64,000 nucleotides of DNA from Saccharina japonica. Its lineage: Eukaryota > Sar > Phaeophyceae > Laminariales > Laminariaceae. Positions 21,741-35,000 of this stretch are shown here, piece by piece (within the stretch, counting starts at the first letter, position 1; every line of letters begins with the position of its first letter). Under the pieces are notes generated by a model, which was given only the letters and a program-made list of their open reading frames with translations, was not told where the DNA came from and ran no database searches. A program made the translations under genes and the position numbers. Where the stretch lies: positions 321,925 to 385,924 of the forward strand of contig MEHQ01002961.1 in the NCBI GenBank assembly GCA_008828725.1, given 5' to 3'.

Positions 21741-23046
21741 CAGGGGTACGCGCGGTAAAGGTCGGGACGGGAAAATGTGGTCGGGACGGGAACGGTACGG
21801 TACGGGAATGGGAAACCGTCAGATTTTTCGTTCCCGACCGCGATTTCCCGACCGGTACCATCGTCATTTTCTGTTCCCGAGCTCTACCGTCCCGCGGTAA
21901 TGGCCGTGTTCCCGTTCCCGACTGTTTCCCATCCCACTGTCTGCCCATTCCCGACTATTCCCGTCCCGCTGTCCGCCCAGCCCCGACTATTCCCATCCCA
22001 CTGTCATATAAGTGATTCCCGTCCCATCCCGACCATGGGGCACAGCTTCTCCCATCCCGCATCTCACTATTGGGGCAGATATTCCCATTCCATTTACCGC
22101 CGATTTTTTCGTTTTCCCATCGCATGACCATGGATGGATGCAAGTGCGTATACTGCATTTTTACTCGTATATATTTCCGAACTATAAAAACAAATCGTCT
22201 ACGCGCGAATATATATTTCCTTTTTTCTTTATTTTTCCTCTCGTTTTTTTTTAATTCAAAATTTAAACACGAAGTTAAAATTTGTATCAACCATTCAATC
22301 GGCCCCACTCACACCTCGCTATTTGAAATAATAGTACGTATAATAAATCGGTCGTATATTTGTTAAATTATTATGTCGAGAATAAAACCAAGAACACTCA
22401 CACCACCACCCGGCCCAAAGACAAAGCATGGCATCAAGCATGGATGTTGTGGTGGTGGAGGATCCCGGCGGAACTGCTTCGGCGCCTCAAGCAGCGCCAA
22501 AGCAATCAGCCCCGGTTCCTGCTCCTATTGGCACTGTTCTCGCGAATGTTATACTCGTACTCGAAGAAGAGATTCAATTATACCCTTTTCAGTCGTCGTC
22601 TCCAGCGTGTGTTCCCGACCGTGTTCCCAACAATTCCCGACTGCGTTTCCCGACCGTATTCCCGACCGTATTCCCGACCCGGTTCCCGACCNATTCCCGA
22701 CCCATTCCCGACCTATTCCCGACCCATTCCCGACTTATTCCCGACCTATTCCCGACCCGTTCACCGATCGTTTCCCGTACCGCCGAAACAGTGTTTCCCG
22801 TACCATACCGTACCGCCAAAAATCGGTTCCCGTCCCGTCCCGTACCGCCAAAGAATCGTGTCTTCCCGTCCAATCCCGTCAACCAAATGGTTTCCCACCT
22901 TCCCGTCCCATTCCCGTCCCCCGTAAACAGACGGGAACATTTTCCCATACCGCCCCTCGGGAAGACCCAAAAAAAATTCCGCCTGCGGCGGGCAAAACGG
23001 TCCCATCCCGTACCACGCGGTGCCGAAGGCACCGCGCGTACCCCTG
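21741..23046. mobile_element. hAT-like element with TTCCCGACC arrays (1,306 bp)
   Basis: Terminal inverted repeats CAGGGGTACGCGCGGT are perfect at both ends. Flanking 8-mers are CTATATAC (21,733-21,740) and CTATTTAG (23,047-23,054), matching at six positions. The subterminal parts are packed with GGTCGGGACGGGA / TTCCCGACC(C/T)A and TCCCGTCCCGTACCGCC motifs (21,755-22,080 and 22,600-22,990). The centre is AT-rich with a short coding start at 22,428. One undetermined base lies at 22,692. Confidence 0.75.
22428..22592 (+). CDS. Possible first exon of the hAT-like element's protein
   Basis: The ATG at 22,428 opens MASSMDVVVVEDPGGTASAP followed by a Pro/Ala stretch and a hydrophobic/acidic segment (ILVLEEEIQLYPF). 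After this the frame runs into the CCCGACC array and is repeat translation. Position and style match the short starts in the other two larger hAT-like elements. No domain recognised. Confidence 0.35.
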
Positions 23047-23054
23047 CTATTTAG

Positions 23055-25190
23055 GCACCCTGGTTGGAGTCTTTCCCAGCCACAGCATCCCGAGCAAACC
23101 AAGAGTCTTTCCAAGCTCACCATCCACGCCGACCGAGTCAACCTAGAGTCTTACCAAGCACAGCATCCCAGCACTGACCACTGGCATAGGGTTCGGGTTC
23201 GGGTCGGAGGGTCGGCTTTAGGCGTCAAGCACAAAACCCCCTTAAAGATCTACTATCAAGGTCTGTCCACACCTCGTTGTTTTTGCGAGACTGTCAGTTT
23301 TCAGTAGGTCCAGTAGCCTGCTTTTTAATCCACCCAACATGCCGGATAAAGTACGGAAAATGTTTCGATTTTTCAGTTGGCCCGCATTTTTGTTGTGAAA
23401 TCGGGAAAAGCAGCACCCAAGCCAAGCACCCAAGCGCGGGCTGCTGTGATTGTCGTTGAACCTTTGGCCAGTAGACAGATCATCGCTTCCCACTTGATGG
23501 TCTAGATCTTTCAAGGCAAGTCGGTTGCCGATATTGTACGATCTAGCTAACATGTTGCCGGGTGGGAGCCGTATGACCTGCATGATCTAGCAACATGTTT
23601 CTGGGTTAAAGATATGTATGTACAAGGGCTCCGCTGCGCGGGCGGGCCACGCCGCCCGCTACGCTCGCGGAAGGAAGAATGGAACCAAATGTGAAAAGCG
23701 TAAAACAGGAACTCATGTATTTTAGCTGCAACTGGCGACTTGATAAGGCCAAGAGCTCCAATGTATGACGGCAAATACAGGACAGAAACGATAATGGGAA
23801 TATCTACAGTATTTTCCAACACGAAAACATATCGCGAAGAAAGCAAAGCTCCGCTCCGCCCGCTACGCTCGCGCAAGGAAAGGGGCAAAAGAGGTCCACG
23901 ATGTTGTGGTGCAAGGACCGACTTGAAAATGCCAAGAGAGATTCATCATGGTGCAATGCAGCCAAATACTTACTGCTGCACGCAACTAAACGTATAGCAC
24001 CCGCCTACCGCTGTAATGTACTGCAGGAGTACTGGTATGTGGCTTGTGGCAAAGCACCTACTAATACCTGTACGACGACAGCAACAGTCGTACACCACAA
24101 AAAGTAAAAAAACAAAAACAAACAAACAAACAAACAAACAAACAAAAAACAAACGTACAGGCGACTTGCAAATGGATGCATACAGCAGTAGATGGATAGA
24201 GCTCCATGCTCCAGGAGAACACAGCTGTATGTTCGGAAGGAAGAGAAAGCACAGCAGCAACACGGCTCACAGCACGGCGCTGCGCTGCCTGCTGGGGGTG
24301 GGGAAAGCTTCCGAACCCCAAAGGATAAACGTATGTATATTTACACTCGTACTGTTTGTGCGTACGTACGCGGATCGTGCACAACCTCTCATAACGGCAG
24401 ATAATTAACTATTAATCTAGATGATCTAGATCATGATCTGTCCGAGGTGCTTGGATTTGTTCGTTTCTTTTTTAATTCCAAAAAAAAAAAAACGAACAAC
24501 TGCGGTGAGACTTCGAAAATCGTCTTTGTAAGTTGCGTGTACAGCAGTAGTAACTCAGTAGCAGCAGCAGCACCAGCACCAGCACTAGCGACTGCAGCAA
24601 CCCCCGCGCAATACTCGTACTCGTATATACGGGACGAAACAAATGAGCTGGGGGTCCCACTTTAGTGCGGTGGCTGGAGAAAAAATTCAACTGAAAAATT
24701 GAGGAATTATCGGGCGTCGAAACCAGACGTGAAATTTGGAGTTCACAGCCTGATCATAACCCCAAGTGTTTGAGATTGGTTTAGGACAGCAAGTTGTCGC
24801 AAAACAATACAACAGCAGCACGAGGAAGACGGCACTCGTATATACTTGTGCGCGAACGCGGCTCTGAGATATTTCGCTTCCTGCCTGGACTACGGGTGGT
24901 CGAGGTGTTCGTCGCACCGGAGCACGCAGCGCAGAAGCATTGTACCCGGCGGTGGTTAGGACGACGGAAAACACGGAGGAGGGGTGCCGTTGAAACTTGG
25001 ATTTTCCTCCTCGCTGTCTGTGTTCCCCGTTCATCAACAAACACCTCTCTCCCAAAAGAGATGAGCCGCCTTTACCGCAATTCTGAATTCTTATCTACTG
25101 TAGGATAAAGTATAGGAATCGGGGAATTGGTTGTGGCCCGCGTGTGGTTCCAGTGATATGAGATCGAATATTTCGAAAAACGCCGAAAAC
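23055..25190. other. Spacer with microsatellites, no gene recognised
   Basis: It contains a CTCCGCT...CGCCCGCTACGCTCGCG motif twice (23,627-23,680 and 23,849-23,880), a (CAAA)n tract at 24,116-24,160, and CAG/CAC triplets at 24,555-24,600. A 104-codon plus-strand frame (24,794-25,108) has no recognisable motif and is open on both strands. Confidence 0.4.
23470..23618 (+). repeat. Dispersed repeat theta, copy 1
   Basis: Shared order TCTAGATC(T/C)TTCA, ATGTTGCCGGGTGGGAGCCG, TGCATGATCTAGC, CATGTTTCTGGGTT with copies at 36,405-36,575 and 39,840-39,985. Confidence 0.6.
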
Positions 25191-25194
25191 ACTA

Positions 25195-25245
25195 CTTTAG
25201 ACCCTAACCCTAAAACCCTAACCCCAACCCCGACCCGGCCCCGAC
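25195..25245 (+). repeat. Interstitial telomere-like CCCTAA repeats
   Basis: ACCCTAACCCTAAAACCCTA continues into CCCCAACCCC and CCCGACC. Short and degenerate, so an internal relic and not a chromosome end. Confidence 0.55.
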
Positions 25246-26074
25246 CTTTTACGAACAATGTCTCGAAAAAATCGAGCGTTGTTGTTTTGTTGAAAAATTG
25301 GTTGACCACACTAAAAGGCATATAATAAAATATTCCATGATCTCCATAGTTTATCGTAGATAATAATTCAGTGATGCGGTAAAGGCTACTGGAAGAGATC
25401 GACTGCCCTCTCGACGAGACAAGTTGTGGTTGTGCTTGGAGAGTATCGCAGTCGTAACGGCAAGGAGAGTGGCAAAGCTCTGGTGGTGGGCACCATCACA
25501 ACCCGATCCCATCGGATCGTGGTGATGCCTGAGGCACGCTCGGGTGGGTGCGTAGCGTGGAACAACAAGCATCAGTGCACCTGTTGCTTGGTTGGCAGAC
25601 TGAATGCGGCTTGTAATCAACTGCTGTTTCCTGTGCATTTGAACGCGTGTTGCCTTCCACGATGTGTGCAAACCCATCACGATGCCAAATCCAGGCGCCA
25701 GTTCCGATCGCGATCTCGATCGGAATGGGGCTCCATTGCTGGGTGGGGGCCGTCTCGAAAAGGATAATCGAATGTTTTGGTCGGAAAAGGACCCACTTTT
25801 TGGCCCATAAGGTTGATGATCGGTTTTGAAAACTGAAAACGTTCATTTCAGTTAAAACAATCTTCCGTAAGAGATGGCCTAATAGCGAACAAATCTCAGC
25901 CTGAAATCCATACTCGTAACTCCCAAATTTTCAACACATGTCGCGTACTACTGTAGTAGCCTTAATTTTTATGTTTTGTTTAATATTACGTGTTAAGTCC
26001 CGCACCGGATATGACGCCTTTTTACTCCATCACAGGAATAAATATAAAACACGTTTTACCACTTTGCATCATGA

Positions 26075-29000
26075 CGCGATCAGGTTTCCACACCAGCAGG
26101 AGAGGGGGCAGGTCACCAGCAACCAGGGGGGGGGCACGACTCGGACGGCCCCGACCTGACGACCGATGATTTGGTGGCCTTTTCGTCGCGCATGATTGCG
26201 GCTGCTAGGGCGAGAGAGTCTCGGCGGGCGGACCGCTTGTTTCACGACCCTTTCGCAGAACTGTTGGTGAGAGACAGCGGCGTTGTACACGATATACAGT
26301 AAAGAGCGTCGACCTTCCATGCCGGGGTGCGATCGTTTTTCAGCCCTAGATTTTTACTGAACGGGAAGGTCACCAACACCGGAACACAAGGTGTTTCCGG
26401 GAATACCCGGTCGAGAGCCTTCCGAAGAAAACAATGTTCGACTTAGCACCCTTACCGTTGTCGAGATAACGAGCGCTGAGATCGCACCCCTGTGCGAACT
26501 CAACAAGTTTTTACTACGGTAGCCCCACGAATACACGCCGAGTCAGGGGGCGTGTTTGCCTTGCCCTATAGGAGTAGCGCCTAATGTTTCTGTGGTTTCT
26601 CGCCGGAGGACCTCTACGCCTCAGCGAAAACAAAATCAACTTTCGAGAAAAGCCGAATTTTACAGCAGTAAGTAGGTATTCGGGAATTATGCGGTAAAAT
26701 AATAAGTTTGTCCCGACGGTATTGGGTTGAGGAGCCTGATAATAGCCACAGAAAAAAATTGCTTCAGAAGGCAAAAAAAGTGCGACATACCTACATCGTA
26801 GCACGCCTTCAGAATGTCAGACTCACTTTTTGTGAAACCCTACTCGTAACGAACTTGGACTAAGACGTATACTCGCCGAGCGCCACACACAAAAGCCTTC
26901 CACGTGTATAGCACCCTACTTCATGCAGCGCTTCTCAAGCTTGGTGTCGCAATAGGGGTGTATCCCTGCTCATATTACAGTAGTGCTGGTCCCTCTATAA
27001 TGCCGGTATGCGCCACCCCAACAATACCGGCACTATAGCGGCAACCGGCATTATATACTCCGCACACTACCACACTGGTGAATCTCATAGGTGCCAAGCG
27101 AGTTCACAGGTACTATATACCGAGTAACCGACACTATTCCACCGGCACTACTCAACCGGCACTATAAAGGGACCACTAATTTAGGTGATTTTTGTCGTCG
27201 AGCCTATACTGTCTTGGTACTGCTGAAATGTACTGACATACAGCTGTTGTTGTCGTTGTTGGTGTTGCTGTTGTGAGTACGGTATGCCGTATCGCGGCTA
27301 GTTCTTAGTTGGGGGATGGAGGAGAAGTGAGCCAACTTTCTGGCTATGTATATAGTAAAAATAAAACACAGTTACATGTGGCCACAAACTCGCCACGTCA
27401 AGCTATAAATACGCAGAACTTCGCAAACAGTCACACGCATTGCACTATAAATAACCTAGTCAAAAAGTGATCCGCTCGGTGACTTCTAGTCAACTAGCTC
27501 CCAGCCCTATGTGTTGTTAACAGTTTGCAGTCCCCAATGGGGCTTGAGAGGGGTAGTACGTACCAGTATGACGACAACGGATGGTGATTGCAGCAGCGGT
27601 GCACACGGCACGAAGAGCATTTGTTGGGTTAGGTTAATAGAGGGTTTTGGAGTTAAGTGTGTCTGAACTGCGAGCAAAGAGGTTTACGTACGACGCGGGC
27701 ACAAGCATGATGCTATGATTACGGGGGAAAGCAGTAATCAGGACTAAATGTGCTTAGTGAAAATACTAGAATATGCAGATTTTTGCGTATGTCATGGGTT
27801 CTGAATACTATGGTCCCCCGTTGCAGGGGTGTGTCTTTGCAATTTTCTGGGACTCTTCAGCTGAGGGGTTCCATCGCACACAAAAAAATGGCTTTTAATG
27901 ATAAACAATGCGCAACTTAAACCCGATGGGCGATCCCACGACCTTAAACGTAGGTGTCTGACGGAGAATACTGTAAGAACAAACGATGCTGGGTAGTTCC
28001 TGAGTTGAGAAGCAAGCCCCCTTCAGCCAGAAGCAAACGTTGGCGTACAAGGGCTCGCACCTCTGTCTTGTACATGCTGTGCGCTCGCACTACAGTGGAA
28101 GGTTGGTAGCACCGCGCATGCCACGTGTGTGGTCGTGATACCTTACATCCCTTGAGCCGTTTAACGTGCGTGTTGGGACTCCCTGAGCCCCTTTAACCCA
28201 TGTTTTTGAGACAAAGCACTTGATTGTTTTTAACTCAGGCATCGGTTTATTTAAAGTGATATTCCGGAAGGGTGAAGAGGTTAACGTGTGATGGCGCTAC
28301 CTGACCCCTTATCCCCTCGAGGGCCTCTTTAAGAGATAATGACCAACACAATGAAAACAAATTGGTGTCGGTATCGATCGTCTACGACCAGCGTGAGCGC
28401 CCAGTAGCACGTACGGGTAGTAGGGTCATGTTACGCCCGTGCCGAAGGACTCCTCCTTGCTTTGCAACCATTCTAACCCGGACAGCAACCATTGTATCAT
28501 TTCATCCCCCAAATCAAGCATTGGTGGCCGTAGCTGTAATCGTCATTTTCTATCGACATTTGTTTGTCCCGTCTGAAGCCCCAAGAGCGAACGCGGCTGT
28601 TGGCTACGTACTGCGCTACCAGGCGGGTCCCGATGCTATGCGGTCGTACGCTGAGCGAGCAAAGGCAATAGAAGAAGCGGCATCAGCACCACCCGAGGCT
28701 ACGGACTCTGCGGGCTCGACGACCGTGGCCGCCGGCGGTCCCTTGATGTTTGTGGGGGAGAAGGGCAGGTCGGCACCTAAGCGGTTGGCCATCCGGACGC
28801 GGTTCTGCGATGACTTCTTCGAGGACTGCACAGGGCCAAGGGGCATCAAACAGGCGAGTTTTGGGGGGCACCACCTAGCGCCCTGCCATGCCTTGCTGTG
28901 CGGGCAGACGTCTTAACACCACTTGCGCATAGCTTTTGAGAGGTGTTACGAGATCAGTTTGAGGACGTTTTAAGCGATGTTTGCGGGGGAGGTTTGAGCG

Positions 29001-32000
29001 ACGTTCTGAGCGATTTTGTGAGCAAGGTTTGAGCGACTGTTGATCAACCTTTGAGAGGGCGTTTGAGAGGTCCTTTGAGCGACATCGTTGCGAGGGAACG
29101 ATTAAGCGCTTGTTCCGTGATGTTTCGGGCTGATTTCGAGCGACTAAAGCCGCATGCACATCCGAATCTGCTTCTTTTTAAGGGGCTGGCATTGGTGTCT
29201 CTGGTGTCCCATATGGTACACATGATCTCTACATGGGGGCTGGGGGCTACGAACGCTTTTGGTTTGGATGGCCTGGGATCGAACCCCCACCTGCATGACT
29301 CTTACCTCACTTTTGTTTCAGTTTCATTTTTTGAGCTTTTTTGGGGCACTGCTTTCGGCGTTTTTAGCCTCCACGTCTTACCACCAATGCCACGGTGACG
29401 AGTTTGCTCGTTTCTGAAGCAGCGTGCTGCGGTGGAACCGTTCTGGAAGTTCGAAACACTCGCTGTGTATCGTTATAAACGTAGCACGCCGCAGTGTGCT
29501 GTGACTCCGAGGGAAATACCCTTAGTAAAGAGCGCTGAGTTCGCACAGGGGTCCGATTATCGTTTTTCAGCGCTCGATTTTTTTCTGAACGGGAAGGTTT
29601 CCAATACCGAACAAGGCGTTTTTGGAAGGATCTGGTCGAGCGCATTCCGAATCTATCTTTTCCGCCTTTATTAGCACCCTTATCGCTGTTGAGAAAACGC
29701 TCTCATAGCGCTGAAAACATGATCGCACCCACCCCTGTGCAAACTCAACGCTCTTTGCGGGTGCAGCTTGTGCTTTCGTGCACGTCTTCAAGGCCCGCCG
29801 TGCTTTGGTCATCGTTCTGGCATGGCTCGGTTCCCCGCTCTCGCGCTTGTACCTCGGTGACAATGCCGCAAGATGGGGCACCCGTAATATCTCTCATGGA
29901 TAGCCAGCGAAGAGGATGCGCTGCAGCTGGGGCTCTGGCCGCCACGATGGAGCAACGTACCCGAGCTTACCTACGACCGGTTCCGTGTGCGATATTGCTT
30001 GAATTCGATGCAGATTGTGTCGGTGGGGGCTGGCATGGACACGCGAGGTCTGCGGCTGAAGACCGCTCCAGGAACAAAGGTACGGCATCTACGATACACC
30101 GTGCTGCTATGTTGCTGTTGTTCTCAGATTACCTCATCGCCAAAAATCTAGTCCGTCCGTGTTAACAGAGCAGGCTACGAAACACTTTGGAGAGCAAGAA
30201 TACCTCAGGAAAAACACTAAATACAAAATACAAAACACAAAGCATGCAAAGCAGTGCGATACACATCATAACTGAAGCGTATCGTACACCTCATTCAATA
30301 AAAAGTGGAACCAATCCAACGGAAAAAGAAAAAGGGAAAAGAGAGAGAGGAGAAAAGGCTCTATTGAGTGCTGACGGCACTGAAGTTGTTAGTGCTCACA
30401 TTAGCTCGTCGCCAAACTCTGCCCGCAGGCAAGGCTTGCACCATATACCGCACTGCTGTGCTGACAGTTGATTGCATTGTCGTAGTTGCTGTTTTGCTTA
30501 CGTTATATATAGTTTTCCATAATCTAGCCGGTGTCGTTGCGCCCTCCCGTCTCCCCCCTGACCTCGTGCGGCGATAGGTGTAGTGTCACTTTTTGGCGAA
30601 AACGTTGGTTGAACTTACGGGGCCTCCTCAACTGAAGGATTACCCAATAAGGGGTATGTCTCATAAGGCATACCTTATCGCTGGGATTTATTTTGTGTTT
30701 GGCCAGGGGGGCTCGCAGAAGTTTTGTTTCGACACCTAACTATCTAAAATGGTCTGAATGGAAAAACAACCGAAGCACTGTGATCGCTGCACTATTTAGC
30801 ACAAAACAAGTTTTTTGTTTTTCTGATTTTTTGCAAAAACCAATTACTTGGTTTTAAAGACCCCCCCGAGGAGGCTCAGGGGGGGGGGGGGGGCGTACTC
30901 ATTTTTTGCTTGCCTTAGTCGTTTGGCCATTGACTCAAGAGGGGGGGGTCTTTAAAACCAAGTGATTGGTTTTAGGAAAAATTCAGAAAAAATACTTGTT
31001 TTGTTCTAAAGAGTGCAGCGATTACAGTGCGTCGGTTGTTTTTTCATTCTGACTCCTCGGGGGGGGGGGGGGGGGGTGTACTCATGTCGTGCACGGCCGT
31101 AGTCGTATAACCATGGACCCTCGCATCCCTAAAATGCCGGGACGGAGCACGTTGGGTTTTCACCAACCAGGTAGACATTGCTTGCACCAAGCGCGAAGCG
31201 CCGTGAGGTATTGGGCGAGTCGCATGGAGGGTGAGCTGCATCCTGCTAAGAACCGCCTCTGAGGCGGACTTGCATATGGACGACAGCTTCAGTGAGTTAA
31301 TTTAATTTCTGGTGTGGGCACTGCCAGAGACAGCAATGGGTATTACTATGTATCTGCCTCTGAGTGCCTTACCATATACACACTACGTGATACGATCATT
31401 CCCCTTGTGCGGGGCAAGGTTCTCCACCCCGCACAAATGATCTAACAAGACCGTTAAGTGACCGCCAAAAAAAAAACAAAAAACGGTACCCTGGTTGTCT
31501 AGCTCACGCAGCGAGAGGCGTGTTTTACAGCGTCGTTGCCAACCGACGCCAACCCAATCTATAAATATATAATATACTCCTCGGGGGGGGGGTCTTTAAA
31601 ACCAAGTAATTGGTTTTTGCAAAAAAACAGGAAAAACTTGTTTTGTGCTAAATATTGCAGCGATCACAGTACTTCGGTTGTTTTTCCATTCTGGCCGTTT
31701 TAGATAGTTAGGCTAATTCGTATGCCGTCGGATTGAGAGGATCGAAAAAGTTGGTTTCCGATTCACTATAAATTCGACGGGGTGTGTCTGGATGGCTTCC
31801 CTACCGCCAATCGGATCGATTTTGCAGTTTTTTGTGCTCTTCCTGGCGGCGGTTGATACGAGAGTTGAAAAATGCTTCGTGTCCTGCTCGCGGGTTCTAG
31901 GAGGTGCTGCGCTGCGAGCAGCAGCAGCAGCAGCAGCAGCAACAGTAGAGCAGCAGCAGAAGCAGTAGCAGTAGAACAGTCAACCCAGCATCGGAGCGGT

Positions 32001-35000
32001 GTTTAGGCTGCCGCTGGGTGGTGTGACCGTGTGTTTGGAGGGGTGGAGAGAGATGCGATGAGCTTCAAAAACTTTTTCGATTGAGAAATCCAATCCACGA
32101 ATCCCGTCGAAAAACTCGAGGTTTTCGACGGGATTCGTGGTTTGGATTTCTCAATCGAAAAAGTTGGGATCGAAAAAGCCCTTTTTCAACAGTATAAGAA
32201 AACCCGATTGTGTCTCCAGTCGGAAACCGGCCTTTTCGATCCACGTATCGGACTGCATAATAATTAGCCTTAGGTGTCGAAAAATTACTTTTCGGGCGCC
32301 CCTGGTTTGACACCAATTATAATAAATAGTCGTGTCATACCTAATAGGCAATGGCGTTGTTTGTCGGGTAGCACTTTCAGTATTGTGAAAGCCAGGGTTC
32401 GGGTGGGGGGTATATGGAGGCCCTATACTTATAATCAAGTGAGTAGCCTCAGAGAATATTAGATGCACCCCTATCGTAGCGTGTTTTCCTTATGGGGGTA
32501 CCATTGTGGTCCCTTTATAGTGCCGGCTGCCCGCTATAGTGCCGGTGAATTCGCTTGGCACGGATGCGATTAACCAGTGTGGTATATAGTGTGCGGAGTG
32601 CCGGTGGCCGCTATTACAGTGCCGGTGTTGTTCACTGGCACATGCCGGCACTATAGAGGGACCAGCACTATTCCTAGGGCTGTGAGTCGGTTTCATTTCA
32701 CGACTAATAACTAGTCGCTAGTAGTCGGCAAGTCGGCTGGCGAAGCGAAGCGAGCCAAACCCCCCTTTCCCCCCGGCCGAGGGGGCCCCGCTGGAGGCGC
32801 CTCCGGAAGATCCCGCTGAAGGCGCCGCCGGAGGCCAAAAATATGCTATTTGGCTTCATGTTACGCAAGAAAAACGCAAACAATGTGACCTAGATTCACA
32901 TAAGTTTCAAACTAAAAACACAAAAAAGCTTCAGTTTACACAAAAAAATCACAAAAAACGAGAAGTACAACGCATGTACCAGGTAGATCTACCCCGGACT
33001 AGAGGATCGTGACAGCAATTGTTTGAGTCGCAATACTACCTGGCGGGGATACGAGCGAAAAAGCGAACTCATCACCAAGATAGCGGTGCAAAAACTATCC
33101 CCAGAAGAAAAGGTCTTGGATCCCCCCGTGATGTTATTCGTTTATTAACGTCTCTCCCAACCTTGCGCGGAACGCGCGCGTTGATGACGACGGCAAGTCC
33201 TAAACCATCGATTATACAATATCACACCGGGTACGAAAGACAAACCGTTTCCACAAAAAAAACAGAGACATGAAATAATAAACTAGGAACCTACTCGATG
33301 GACCCAAATCTACAATACGACGTAGGCTCTGACGATTCATCGGGTGAAGGCCAGCTCCACATACTGCCCCCACTTTCCTTGCCCGCCGCTAAATCGAGGA
33401 ACAAAAAACCGCCACCACTCAAGGCGTTGTTAGCTAAACAACACCGAGCGAGTTCAAGCGAAACACCAACGCACAGCAGGAAGAAACGCCAAGCGTCAAG
33501 CCAGGCAGTTCTTCCTAACGCTGCCATTCGTTGGATCTGAGCGGTTTGCTGCGCTTCTGCTCATGCTTCACGCGGTAGAGCACCGTTTCGGGGTCGCGTG
33601 CACTCGCCAAGGTGGCCCGCGGGCCGACAATGGCCGCAACTTCGCCGACGGGATCTCCGCCCTCAGCGTTGGCATTGGGTGCGCCAGGGCTGACGCCGTC
33701 GGCACCGTCGAGAGAGATGGGCTGTTCCGCCATGTGTGCGTGTGTGTGTGGATCTCCCGCTGTGCGCTGCAGTGTCACAGGGCATGTGGGGGTACCCGCA
33801 GCCCGCAGCAATTCACGTTAAAAACTGTACCCCGCATTAAAAAAGCCTTCCTACAGTTAAGGAAACCCAATAAGTCGGAAAGTCGGCACCTCCGTTTCAC
33901 GACTGACTATTCGTCCGACTATTAACTAGTCGGCGACTTGAGTCGTGCCGACTCACAGCCCTAACTATTCCTGTAACACCTTGATTTTCTGAGTGACTCA
34001 GCTCTGAGGAGCTCTATTATACTGTTAGTAAGTCATTAGAATATACGTCACCCCACAACCGACTTTGAAAGTGATCGTGAGTCCACTCCTTTGAGGGCCC
34101 GAGATAGCGACCAGAACAAGCATAACGTCTGCTGCTACTAATATCAATCGCCTACTACCCTATTTCGAGGGACCATAGTACATAGGACCTGCGGTGCGCA
34201 CAAACATCAATATATTTTCCCATGTTTACCAACAATATGTGGTCCTATTTACTATGGTCCTCTGTAATAGCAGCGTGAGCGCCCAGCAGCACACGAAGGT
34301 CACGCTTCTGTACGGCCGCGCCGAGCGACCCCTTGCACTGCTCTAGCTCGGACACCAATGTGTAACATCCCCCAATGACGCAGGGAAAGCTACTGTAATC
34401 GTTGTTCAATGTCTGTTGTTCCCTCTGACCCCCAAGAGGGGTAAGTCCCGATGCAGAACCCCATGGTCTCTACTACAAGAGGGGCATATGTTGTAAGTAG
34501 AACCCCATGATGGTCCCTCGAAAAATATGTACCCCCCTATGTTTGTACATGATATTTAGGGTATGATTACTTTGTCCACCCCGTACTATTGCGGAGGACC
34601 ATGATAAATAGGACCTGCGGTACACCCAAAAACCTACATACTTTACCTATGTTTACCATACTTTACCTATGTTTACACACGATATTTGGTTATGATTACT
34701 GTGTCCCCCCCTCGTACTATACTGTGCGTAGGTACTTAGCGATACATTGTAAAACGTACGATTCCAAGTAGTTTTCCGCAAAAAAAAGGTATCAGGCAAA
34801 ATTTTCAAGGGGGTGTTTGGTAGGGCACGCACCAAAGTATACCGGGGCTATTTTCTCGGTTGATTCCCTCCGGAAGTCTTCGGTAACGACCTCAGTAACC
34901 GAACCGAACACTCCGTTAAGATTCGGTATTAACTCGATACCGGTACCCGACACTTCGGTTACAAGTTCGGTACGACGTCCAAAACATATCCCGGTTATCG

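Larger units (their letters stand above)
32675..33963. mobile_element. hAT-like element (1,289 bp) with perfect ends and duplication
   Basis: Perfect 16-bp terminal repeats TAGGGCTGTGAGTCGG with a perfect 8-bp duplication ACTATTCC (32,667-32,674 and 33,964-33,971). Subterminal motifs AGTCGGCAAGTC and ACTAGTCG recur at both ends. It is too short to encode a full transposase. Two short frames inside (33,298-33,540 plus; 33,733-33,515 minus) may be remnants. It lies in intron 3 of the methyltransferase. Confidence 0.9.

Noticed and set aside
21777..23146. Proteins rich in FPTIPD / RPIPDPF
   Set aside because: Translations of TTCCCGACC arrays; only the first ~55 codons from 22,428 are not repeat-derived.
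28362..28622. Extension of methyltransferase exon 2 upstream
   Set aside because: The frame is open, but the family resemblance begins exactly at the acceptor at 28,622 and phase fits exon 1 there.
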